5,589 nucleotides of DNA from Leptolinea sp. UBA1437 (GCA_002329625.1 DCTP01000143.1:1-5589); one strand, 5' to 3'. Counted from the stretch's first letter, positions 1 to 5,589 are shown. Notes: generated from the sequence alone by a model not told the origin. Numbers and translations: made by a program.

Positions 1-1640
1 AAATGGCGGGAATTTATTCAGCCGGTATTATCGGCAACTACACCGCCAGTCGACTGATGGTGAATATCAGTTCCGGTACCCTGAGGAAAATTCGTGTGGG
101 AATGTTCGAACATATTCAAAATCTTCCCATCAAATATTTCGATACCCGGACTCACGGTGAGATTATGAGCCATTTCACTAACGATGCCGATACTCTGCGC
201 GAAATGATTTCAAACAGTATCCCGAATTTGATTTCCTCGGCGATTATGATTACCGGCGTGATTGTTATGATGATTATTCTGAGCTGGCAACTTTTTCTGT
301 TGGTTATTTTGCAGCTGATCTTAATCTTTTTTACGATCAAATTTATCGGCAGCCGAAGCTCAAGTTATTATATTAAACAACAACGCGAATTGGGGTTGCT
401 CAACGGTTACATTGAAGAAATGATCGAAGGGCAGAAAGTTGTCAAAGTATTTACCCACGAAAACAAAGTCAAGAAGATTTTCAATCAAAAAAGCGAAGAC
501 CTTTTTAAGGTGGCATCCCTCGCCAATATGTTTTCTTTGGTGATTCAGCCTATTTTCGGAAGTTATTCTTACATTCATTATGCATTAACCGCCGCCGTCG
601 GAACAATTATGGCAATCCATGGAATGCTCGATATCGGAACAATCGGCGCTTTTTTACAATACACCCGAACGTTTACCCAGCCGATTAACCAGATGTCACA
701 GCAAATCAATGCGATTCTGGCGGCACTTGCCGGCGCCGAGCGAATTTTCATCCTAATGGATGAGCCGGTGGAAGCGGATGAAGGGAACATTGTCCTGGTT
801 AACGTAGAGAAAGATCATAACGAGGTCATTGTGGAATCTCCGGTTCATACCGGATATTGGGCTTGGAAAGATGTTGATGAAAAAGGTACGGTCACCTATA
901 CTCCGCTGAAAGGGGATATGCGTTTCGAAAATGTCTCCTTCGCATATGAACCGGGAAATCCGGTATTGAAAAACATCAGCCTTTATGCAAAGCCCGGGCA
1001 AAAAATCGCCTTTGTCGGATCGACCGGTGCCGGAAAGACAACGATCACCAATCTGATCAACCGATTTTACGATGTAAACGAAGGAAAAATCACCTACGAT
1101 GGAATCGATATCAAGCGGATTAAGAAAGATGATCTGCGCCGTTCACTTTCCATGGTTTTACAGGATACACATCTTTTTACCGATACCGTTATGGAAAATA
1201 TCCGTTACGGGAATCGGAATGCGACGGATGAACAGGTGATTCATGCGGCGAAACTTGCCAACGCCGATTTCTTTATCACTCACCTTCCAAACGGTTATCA
1301 GACGGTTTTGTACGATGACGGTGAAAATCTGAGCCAGGGACAGCGTCAATTGCTGGCAATCGCACGCGCAGCCGTGAAGGATCCGCCGGTGTTGATTTTG
1401 GACGAAGCAACTAGTTCCATCGATACCAGAACCGAAGCTTTGATCGAAAAAGGTATGGATCAATTAATGGAAGGACGAACGGTTTTTGTGATTGCCCACC
1501 GCCTTTCGACGGTAAGGAATTCCAATGCTATCTTGGTTTTGGAACACGGAGAAATTATCGAACGCGGCGACCATGAAGACCTACTGGCACAAAAAGGTCG
1601 CTATTATCAACTTTATACGGGGATGTTCGAGCTTTCTTAA
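1..1640 (+). CDS. ABC exporter, fused permease and ATPase (LmrA/MdlB type), 5'-truncated by the window edge
   Basis: This is a half-transporter that couples ATP hydrolysis to export across the cytoplasmic membrane; the substrate cannot be read from the sequence. The first in-window ATG is at 3, but it is probably an internal methionine: the protein opens near the end of TM2 and lacks TM1, so I estimate 80-100 residues lie upstream. Numbering from that ATG, residues 38-63 form the first cytoplasmic loop (LPIKYFDTRTHGE...), 74-116 hold two membrane helices, 138-154 the second coupling region, and about 172-232 the last helices. The ATPase domain starts near 305: A-loop Tyr315, Walker A GSTGAGKT 339-346, Q-loop Gln387, signature LSQGQ 443-447, Walker B LILDE with catalytic Glu468, D-loop SSID 471-474, H-loop His499. 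The active-site set is complete, so the visible part looks functional. The variant signature and an insert at about 257-304 suggest one half of a heterodimer, whose partner would be outside the window. Confidence 0.93.
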   Translation, partial: MAGIYSAGIIGNYTASRLMVNISSGTLRKIRVGMFEHIQNLPIKYFDTRTHGEIMSHFTNDADTLREMISNSIPNLISSAIMITGVIVMMIILSWQLFLLVILQLILIFFTIKFIGSRSSSYYIKQQRELGLLNGYIEEMIEGQKVVKVFTHENKVKKIFNQKSEDLFKVASLANMFSLVIQPIFGSYSYIHYALTAAVGTIMAIHGMLDIGTIGAFLQYTRTFTQPINQMSQQINAILAALAGAERIFILMDEPVEADEGNIVLVNVEKDHNEVIVESPVHTGYWAWKDVDEKGTVTYTPLKGDMRFENVSFAYEPGNPVLKNISLYAKPGQKIAFVGSTGAGKTTITNLINRFYDVNEGKITYDGIDIKRIKKDDLRRSLSMVLQDTHLFTDTVMENIRYGNRNATDEQVIHAAKLANADFFITHLPNGYQTVLYDDGENLSQGQRQLLAIARAAVKDPPVLILDEATSSIDTRTEALIEKGMDQLMEGRTVFVIAHRLSTVRNSNAILVLEHGEIIERGDHEDLLAQKGRYYQLYTGMFELS

Positions 1641-1646
1641 TTAGGC

Positions 1647-1686
1647 CATCATGTGAATTCAACACACTCCCGATGTTTCCTTTTTT
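1647..1686 (+). terminator. Weak terminator-like hairpin plus T-rich tract after the ABC gene
   Basis: Just after the ABC stop codon, CATC (1647-1650) and TGTG (1652-1655) can pair with GATG (1672-1675) and CACA (1663-1666), with a bulge between the two short stems. This is followed by TTTCCTTTTTT at 1676-1686. The position is right for a terminator, but the stem is short and interrupted and the T tract contains two C's. It is a candidate only; the end of the transcript could equally lie elsewhere in the gap. Confidence 0.2.
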
Positions 1687-1781
1687 GAACTGTGATTTTA
1701 TTCAATCAAATCCAGACAAAACGAGGGAAAAAGGGAGTGTTATGATTAATACAGAATAACGGTTAAACACACGATTTAAAA

Positions 1782-1850
1782 GATTCTATTCGGGATCATT
1801 CTGAATGGTTGATAGAATCAAAATGAAAATCGGACGATCATAATAGATCG
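1782..1850 (+). promoter_or_regulatory. Two stem-loops in the nadE upstream region, possible 5' UTR structure or operator
   Basis: GATTCTAT (1782-1789) is an exact inverted repeat of ATAGAATC (1812-1819). Between them ATCATT (1795-1800) can pair with AATGGT (1804-1809) around a 3-base loop with one G-T wobble, giving a nested hairpin. The DNA at its centre, CATTC-T-GAATG (1797-1807), is also a perfect short palindrome. A second stem, CGATC/GATCG (1835-1839 and 1846-1850) with a 6-base loop, ends 15 bases before the Shine-Dalgarno. Each repeat is short enough to arise by chance, so a regulatory role is a guess based on position. Confidence 0.27.
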
Positions 1851-1865
1851 ATTTCCGTTCTGTAT

Positions 1866-1870
1866 GGAGG
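1866..1870 (+). promoter_or_regulatory. Ribosome binding site of nadE
   Basis: GGAGG lies 6 bases before the ATG at 1877. It fixes that start over the out-of-frame ATG at 1873, which would be too close to the Shine-Dalgarno. Confidence 0.88.
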
Positions 1871-1876
1871 ATATGC

Positions 1877-3784
1877 ATGAATTACGGATTCATAAAAGCA
1901 GCGGCCTGTACGCCGGAAATCGTTGTTGCCGATTGCATTCATAATGCCCAAGCTATCCTGGATCTGATGAAAAAAAGCGCGGCAGAAGGGGTCCGATTGG
2001 CTGTCTTCCCGGAATTGTGCCTGACCGGTTATACCTGCGGTGACCTTTTTACGCAACAAAAATTATCGGAATCCGTAAAACAAAATCTGTTGAAATTAGC
2101 CGAGGAAAGCCGTTCCCTTCCAATAATTTCCGTTATAGGAGCGCCGATCACTTATTACGGGAAGTTATATAACTGCGGTGTGGTCCTGTACGGCGGAAAA
2201 ATTTTGGGAATCGTCCCCAAAACGGAAATTCCCAATTATGCCGAATTTTATGAAGCGCGAAACTTCTGTGCTGCTCCCGAAATGAACGGGACAGTCCGCA
2301 TCGGAGAGGATGAAATTCCGTTTGGGAAAAAATTGCTCTTCTGCTGTAACGAAATGCCCGAATTTATTTTCGGGATTGAGATCTGCGAAGACCTTTGGGT
2401 TTGCCGACCGCCGTCAACCGGTCACGCCATAGCCGGCGCCACCGTCATCCTGAACTTATCTGCCAGTAACGAAATCGTCGGGAAGGCTGACTTTCGCCGG
2501 CAGCTTGTCGAAAGTCAATCCGCTCGGTTGGTCTGCGGCTATCTCTATGCGGATGCGGGTGAAGGAGAGTCGACAACCGACCTGGTTTTTTCCGGACACA
2601 ATCTGATCGCTCAAAATGGTCGCATTTTGGCGGAAGCTCAACCTTTTTCAAGCGGATACTGCGTTACCGAACTGGATTTGGAAGAATTGATGTCTGAAAG
2701 GCAACGGTTAACCACATTTCCTCGACAAGACGCGACCGGTTATCAAATGATTCCATTTAATATGGAGAAAACCCCCGTTCAATTAACACGCAATATTTCC
2801 AAGTATCCTTTCGTTCCCGCCGATTCCGCCGATTTACGGGATCGCTGCGAAAAAATTCTCTCTATTCAAAGCGCCGGATTGCGGAAACGGATCAATCATA
2901 CTCATGTTAAAACAGTGGTAATCGGAGTCTCCGGCGGATTGGACTCAACGCTTGCCTTGTTGGTCAGTGTTCGAGCCATGAAGGAATCGGGACATCTCCC
3001 ATCCGATGTAATTGCGGTTACGATGCCCGGTTTTGGGACAACTCGCAGAACCAAAAATAACGCCATTAGACTATGCGAATCACTTGGAGTAACCTTGCGG
3101 AAAATTGACATTACCCGCAGTGTTCGCAGTCATTTCCGCGATTTGGGACAAGACGAAAACGATCATAATGTCCTCTTTGAAAATGCTCAAGCCCGAGAAC
3201 GAACTCAGATTCTGATGGACATTTGCCATCAGACAGACGGATTTGTGGTCGGTACTGGTGATCTTTCGGAATTAGCCCTGGGCTGGGCGACATACAATGG
3301 CGATCACATGAGCATGTATGGGGTGAACGCCTCCGTACCGAAAACATTGGTACGGTATTTGGTACGTTATTATGCGGATTATTTGGCGGACAAACAAGTT
3401 TCCGAGATTCTTTCGGATATTCTGAATACACCCGTCAGCCCCGAATTATTACCTGCTGCGGAAGGAAAAATTTCGCAATTGACCGAAAATATCATCGGTC
3501 CATACGAGTTGCATGATTTCTTTCTCTATTACTTCATTCGGCACGGTTTTTCCCCCGAAAAAGTCGCTTGGCTGGCGAATTATGCATTCAAAGATACTTA
3601 CAACGAAGATGAAATTCGAAAATGGTTGAAAGTTTTTATCAAACGGTTTTTCAATAATCAGTTCAAACGATCCTGTCTTCCCGACGGACCGAAAGTCGGT
3701 TCGGTTTCGCTTTCGCCGCGAGGGGATTGGCGCATGCCAAGCGATGCCTCTTTTAAAATATGGATCGATTCACTAGATCGATAA
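1877..3784 (+). CDS. nadE: Glutamine-dependent NAD+ synthetase
   Basis: This cytoplasmic enzyme makes NAD+ from deamido-NAD+ (nicotinate adenine dinucleotide), ATP and glutamine, the last step of NAD+ biosynthesis. Residues 1 to about 265 are the nitrilase-like glutaminase domain with the triad Glu46 (FPELCLTGY), Lys115 (VPKTEIPNY) and Cys170 (GIEICEDLW); it releases ammonia for the second domain. From about 305 comes the synthetase domain, with the PP-loop SGGLDST at 352-358, the AQARERTQILMD segment at 437-448, the conserved GTGDLSELALGW block at 459-470 continuing to YGVN at 481-484, and the C-terminal SLSPRGDWRMPSD at 611-623. The length, 635 residues, is near the usual 630-680 for the two-domain family, and all key residues I know of are present. 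The start is supported by a GGAGG at 6 bases. A lipoprotein gene follows after 18 bases and is probably co-transcribed. Having its own glutaminase domain, the enzyme should accept glutamine directly rather than depend on free ammonia. Confidence 0.97.
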   Translation: MNYGFIKAAACTPEIVVADCIHNAQAILDLMKKSAAEGVRLAVFPELCLTGYTCGDLFTQQKLSESVKQNLLKLAEESRSLPIISVIGAPITYYGKLYNCGVVLYGGKILGIVPKTEIPNYAEFYEARNFCAAPEMNGTVRIGEDEIPFGKKLLFCCNEMPEFIFGIEICEDLWVCRPPSTGHAIAGATVILNLSASNEIVGKADFRRQLVESQSARLVCGYLYADAGEGESTTDLVFSGHNLIAQNGRILAEAQPFSSGYCVTELDLEELMSERQRLTTFPRQDATGYQMIPFNMEKTPVQLTRNISKYPFVPADSADLRDRCEKILSIQSAGLRKRINHTHVKTVVIGVSGGLDSTLALLVSVRAMKESGHLPSDVIAVTMPGFGTTRRTKNNAIRLCESLGVTLRKIDITRSVRSHFRDLGQDENDHNVLFENAQARERTQILMDICHQTDGFVVGTGDLSELALGWATYNGDHMSMYGVNASVPKTLVRYLVRYYADYLADKQVSEILSDILNTPVSPELLPAAEGKISQLTENIIGPYELHDFFLYYFIRHGFSPEKVAWLANYAFKDTYNEDEIRKWLKVFIKRFFNNQFKRSCLPDGPKVGSVSLSPRGDWRMPSDASFKIWIDSLDR

Positions 3785-3787
3785 ACC

Positions 3788-3791
3788 GGAG
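3788..3791 (+). promoter_or_regulatory. Ribosome binding site of the lipoprotein gene, widely spaced
   Basis: GGAG begins 4 bases after the nadE stop codon and lies 11 bases before the ATG at 3803, with a T-rich spacer. This is longer than the 6 bases seen for the two other starts in the window and suggests weaker initiation or dependence on ribosomes finishing nadE. Confidence 0.55.
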
Positions 3792-3802
3792 ATTTTTTAT
3801 TC

Positions 3803-3889
3803 ATGACAATCGACTCGTGTAATCGAATTCGAAAAAAAATCGTAAAAGTTGTGTTGCCGATCTTATTTTGCGCTGTCTGTTCCGGTTGT
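3803..3889 (+). other. Lipoprotein signal peptide and lipobox (residues 1-29)
   Basis: The segment has a basic n-region (Arg8, Arg10, Lys11, Lys12, Lys15), a hydrophobic core VVLPILFCAV (16-25) and the lipobox V-C-S-G-C with the lipid-accepting Cys29. Gly at -1 and Ser at -2 are standard for signal peptidase II. Cys at -3, where Leu is usual, is not, although Val sits at -4. The Pro/Thr-rich spacer directly after it supports export. Confidence 0.78.
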
Positions 3890-5065
3890 TATTTAATTGA
3901 GACAATACAACCGACACCGCTGCCGCAAAAAACGCCCACTTCCCTTATCAATATCAATGCGCTCCCGACTTTGCCAACACTTCCGCCGGCAGTTGAGACG
4001 GCTACGCCCATTCCGGAATCCGACTTTACGTATGACACAACCGGTATTATTTTTGATCATTTAACGGAAGAACCGGTTCCTACGGAACCGAATCAAGCAG
4101 CCAGAGTAATCGGAACCGTATCGGAATTTTCCGGTTCGGATCTGATCATTAAGAATTCATCGGGAGAGAGTTACACAATAACCTGCGATGATTTTTGCTT
4201 TTATGTAGATAATCGGAAAAAAATCATCTCAGGTGAAGCCGTTCAGCCGGGAGCTGAGATTGCCGTTTTTGGTGCGACCGATTCCGAAAAACCGGAAAAG
4301 ATCCACGCGGATGCCATCGTATTGAATGGAACGGTAAAATCCGAAAAAACTCCGAAAACCGACCTGAGTTATTTGCCGAACGGAATGACTTACCAAGAAT
4401 TTGAACTTGCATCGCCTCCTTTACCGGCTCCCCTTCGGCTCGAACCGGTGGAAGGATCGCTCGAAGATCATTTGAATAAACGTAAAATGACGACCCTCAG
4501 CGAACGAACCGAGTTTTCTTACGGTTTTTACGGTGAAACCTATTCCACTTCATTAGAATATGACACGGACGGTAACCGGGATCCCTATTACCCGACACGT
4601 TCCAATCTAACAATCTATTCCAACGGATATGAATTTTACAGTTTTTGGTTCCATCATGTCAAAAGTCCGTTTTTTTATAATTGGGGTATTGTAAATTACG
4701 GCGGGGACTGGTATTTGCCGATCCGGATGACGGTTGATATCAATCCGGATCCCGATATCACGGAATTGATCTATTCTGACCGCACGATTATGAGTCAAAT
4801 GAATTTTGATAAGTCATTCAACTACATCCGTTCTTTCGGCTTTTCGATCATTGGTTACAATTTATTCTATTTTTATCAACGTCCAGGAGGATATGGGATA
4901 GCGATCAATCGAGTGGATTATCCTCTCAATTTTGATGAAATTATTTTCGGACTGGTCGGTGATTATCAAGATTTAAACCCATTTTATTCGGATACGCTGA
5001 TCACTTTCTTCGGCTTGCGCGGGAATACCTGGTACTACGTAGAGCTGACCGCACCGGAAGAGTAA
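3803..5065 (+). CDS. Putative surface lipoprotein, Pro/Thr-rich spacer plus two unrecognised-to-weakly-recognised domains
   Basis: The function is unknown. Residues 8-12 (RIRKK) and the hydrophobic run 13-25 form a lipoprotein signal peptide ending in CSGC, with Cys29 as the predicted lipidated residue; the mature protein should be anchored on the outer face of the cytoplasmic membrane. Residues 36-75 are a Pro/Thr-rich flexible spacer (PTPLP, LPTLPTLPP). Residues 100-175 form a beta-rich domain (RVIGTVSEF...LIIKNSSGE...VQPGAEIAVFG...ADAIVLNG) that resembles the OB-like DUF5666 pattern, seen by eye only. A second Pro-rich linker spans about 203-218. Residues 235-417 are very rich in Tyr, Phe and Trp and end LNPFYSDTLITFFGLRG then NTWYYVEL; I recall similar tails in uncharacterised Chloroflexota proteins but cannot verify this. 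No catalytic motif is visible. The start at 3803 is chosen because it gives a proper charged n-region and has a GGAG upstream. The short gap to nadE suggests co-transcription, which need not mean shared function. Confidence 0.85.
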   Translation: MTIDSCNRIRKKIVKVVLPILFCAVCSGCYLIETIQPTPLPQKTPTSLININALPTLPTLPPAVETATPIPESDFTYDTTGIIFDHLTEEPVPTEPNQAARVIGTVSEFSGSDLIIKNSSGESYTITCDDFCFYVDNRKKIISGEAVQPGAEIAVFGATDSEKPEKIHADAIVLNGTVKSEKTPKTDLSYLPNGMTYQEFELASPPLPAPLRLEPVEGSLEDHLNKRKMTTLSERTEFSYGFYGETYSTSLEYDTDGNRDPYYPTRSNLTIYSNGYEFYSFWFHHVKSPFFYNWGIVNYGGDWYLPIRMTVDINPDPDITELIYSDRTIMSQMNFDKSFNYIRSFGFSIIGYNLFYFYQRPGGYGIAINRVDYPLNFDEIIFGLVGDYQDLNPFYSDTLITFFGLRGNTWYYVELTAPEE

Positions 5066-5160
5066 TAGTGTAGTAATTCGGGGTTGAAGTATGGCGAAAG
5101 GATAAGGATCAAAAGGGCTTGTTTCGTTTTCATTTCGTTCATAGGTTTTAATAATTTTTA

Positions 5161-5192
5161 TTGATTTTTTTCTCGGACGGCACAAGTATAAT
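5161..5192 (+). promoter_or_regulatory. Probable sigma-70-type promoter for the phosphohexomutase gene
   Basis: A perfect -10 box, TATAAT, lies at 5187-5192. The best -35 match, TTGATT at 5161-5166, is 20 bases away, longer than the ideal 17, so the -35 is uncertain; at 16-18 bases there is only a run of T's. The AT-rich tract upstream could act as an UP element. Transcription would begin near 5199, leaving a leader of roughly 45 bases before the ATG. Confidence 0.55.
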
Positions 5193-5234
5193 TAATCAGA
5201 AATTTGGAAAAATTCTGCTATCTCGAATAACTAC

Positions 5235-5239
5235 GGAGG
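5235..5239 (+). promoter_or_regulatory. Ribosome binding site of the phosphohexomutase gene
   Basis: GGAGG lies 6 bases before the ATG at 5246, the same spacing as for nadE. It supports this start for a gene whose 3' end is outside the window. Confidence 0.88.
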
Positions 5240-5245
5240 AATCGC

Positions 5246-5589
5246 ATGAGTCTGAAAATCAAATTCGGTACGGATGGGTGGCGGGCATATATCGCCGAAG
5301 ATTATACGTTTGATAATTGCCGGCGCTGCGCCCAAGGTTTCGCGAATTATTTGTTGAAAAAGGACAAAAAAGGAGAATGCGTTGTTGTCGGATATGACAA
5401 GCGTTTTCATTCGGAAAATTTCGCAGCCGCCTGCGCGGAAGTCATGGCGGGAAATGGATTTAATGTCCTTTTAACTCAGGAAGCGACTCCAACACCCGTT
5501 ATTTCCTATGCGGTCGTCGATAAAAAAGCGATCGGAGCTATCAACATTACAGCTTCCCATAACCCTCCTTCGGATAACGGATTCAAAGT
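5246..5589 (+). CDS. Phosphoglucomutase/phosphomannomutase family protein, N-terminal part, cut by the window end
   Basis: This belongs to the alpha-D-phosphohexomutase superfamily, cytoplasmic enzymes that move phosphate between C1 and C6 of hexoses by way of a phosphoserine. The 114 complete codons give MSLKIKFGTDGWRAYIAEDY at the start, with the substrate/phosphate-binding GTDGWR motif at 8-13, then VVVGYDKRF at 46-54, the TPTPVISYAV strand-helix at 81-90 and the active-site loop ITASHNPP at 101-108 with Ser104 as the phosphorylated residue. The order and spacing match domain 1 of the family, whose full members are about 450-480 residues, so roughly three quarters is missing. The opening GTDGWR, rather than GTDGVRG, argues against GlmM and for the general PGM/PMM-like branch. 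Whether glucose or mannose phosphate is preferred cannot be told from this domain. The gene probably has its own promoter (TATAAT at 5187) and starts a new transcription unit. Confidence 0.93.
   Translation, partial: MSLKIKFGTDGWRAYIAEDYTFDNCRRCAQGFANYLLKKDKKGECVVVGYDKRFHSENFAAACAEVMAGNGFNVLLTQEATPTPVISYAVVDKKAIGAINITASHNPPSDNGFK

Larger units (their letters stand above)
1641..1876 (+). other. Non-coding gap between the ABC gene and nadE
   Basis: The 236 bases contain no credible gene. They hold a weak terminator-like structure (1647-1686), an 8-base inverted repeat ACACTCCC/GGGAGTGT (1664-1671 and 1733-1740), a nested hairpin (1782-1819), a small stem-loop (1835-1850) and the nadE ribosome binding site (1866-1870). 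The nearest -10-like string, TATGAT at 1741-1746, has no matching -35 box at normal spacing, so the nadE promoter is not identified. I could not match the region to a known NAD riboswitch or to an NrtR or NiaR operator by eye. Confidence 0.6.
5066..5245 (+). other. Intergenic region upstream of the phosphohexomutase
   Basis: The 180 bases hold no gene. A second in-frame stop, TAG, follows the lipoprotein TAA stop after one spacer codon-length of sequence or less. I found no good GC-rich terminator hairpin. The middle carries a direct repeat TTTCGTT (5122-5128 and 5133-5139), followed by an AT-rich stretch at 5141-5171, then a promoter-like TATAAT and the ribosome binding site of the next gene. 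Confidence 0.55.

Noticed and set aside
3..5. ATG at the very start of the window as the true start of the ABC exporter
   Set aside because: The protein from this ATG would lack TM1 and most of TM2, and no upstream ribosome binding site can be seen. The gene most likely begins before the window.
1158..1463. Open frame of 101 codons on the minus strand inside the ABC gene
   Set aside because: It is the antisense shadow of the conserved ATPase domain; its translation shows no family features.
1741..1746. TATGAT as a -10 box for nadE
   Set aside because: Five of six bases match, but there is no -35-like hexamer 16-18 bases upstream; the nearest, CAGACA at 1713-1718, is 22 bases away.
1805..1843. 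Twelve-codon frame starting at ATG 1805 upstream of nadE
   Set aside because: There is no Shine-Dalgarno before it, and it overlaps the hairpin region; nothing supports translation.
1782..1876. NAD-sensing riboswitch upstream of nadE
   Set aside because: The setting invites it, but I cannot identify the conserved core of any NAD+ riboswitch class by eye. An Rfam covariance search of 1641-1876 would decide.
3111..3431. Open frame of 106 codons on the minus strand inside nadE
   Set aside because: It lies wholly opposite the conserved synthetase domain of nadE, has low-complexity, Pro/Arg/His-rich translation with no recognisable motif, and no credible ribosome binding site argues for it.
5066..5160. 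Intrinsic terminator after the lipoprotein gene
   Set aside because: The region is T-rich, but I found no stable GC-containing stem next to the T runs, only very short A/T pairings.
1..5589. Mobile element, CRISPR array, toxin-antitoxin or defence system
   Set aside because: No transposase, integrase, spaced repeats, paired small genes or nuclease motifs are visible on either strand; the content is housekeeping genes plus one lipoprotein.

Overview
The window reads as an ordinary stretch of bacterial chromosome with moderate to low GC. All four genes lie on the + strand: the 3' part of an ABC exporter gene, a complete glutamine-dependent NAD+ synthetase gene (nadE), a lipoprotein gene of unknown function, and the 5' part of a phosphohexomutase gene. 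I see no mobile element, CRISPR array, tRNA, rRNA, phage gene or defence gene.

Organism: strong GGAGG ribosome binding sites and ATG starts indicate a bacterium. The proline/threonine-rich spacer after the lipoprotein cysteine, the aromatic C-terminal domain of that protein, and a mutase that opens IKFGTDGWR together remind me of low-GC Anaerolineae (Chloroflexota). A clostridial Firmicute is the main alternative, because the exporter and NadE would fit there too. This assignment is inference from style and has not been searched.

Layout: (1) 1-1640 is the ABC exporter, cut at its 5' end. (2) 1641-1876 is a 236-base non-coding gap with weak inverted repeats and an imperfect hairpin just upstream of nadE; I see no convincing promoter or terminator in it. 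(3) 1877-3784 is nadE. (4) 3803-5065 is the lipoprotein, 18 bases behind nadE and probably co-transcribed with it. (5) 5066-5245 is a second gap, with an AT-rich tract, a perfect TATAAT box and a strong ribosome binding site. (6) 5246-5589 is the start of the phosphohexomutase, cut by the window end.

How the genes work together: NadE finishes NAD+ biosynthesis in the cytoplasm, the exporter is a membrane ATPase, the mutase interconverts sugar phosphates, and the lipoprotein should sit on the outer face of the cytoplasmic membrane. No shared pathway is evident. The window looks like neighbouring housekeeping transcription units, and the lipoprotein is the only really uncharacterised protein. 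I found no strong evidence for a new multi-gene system.
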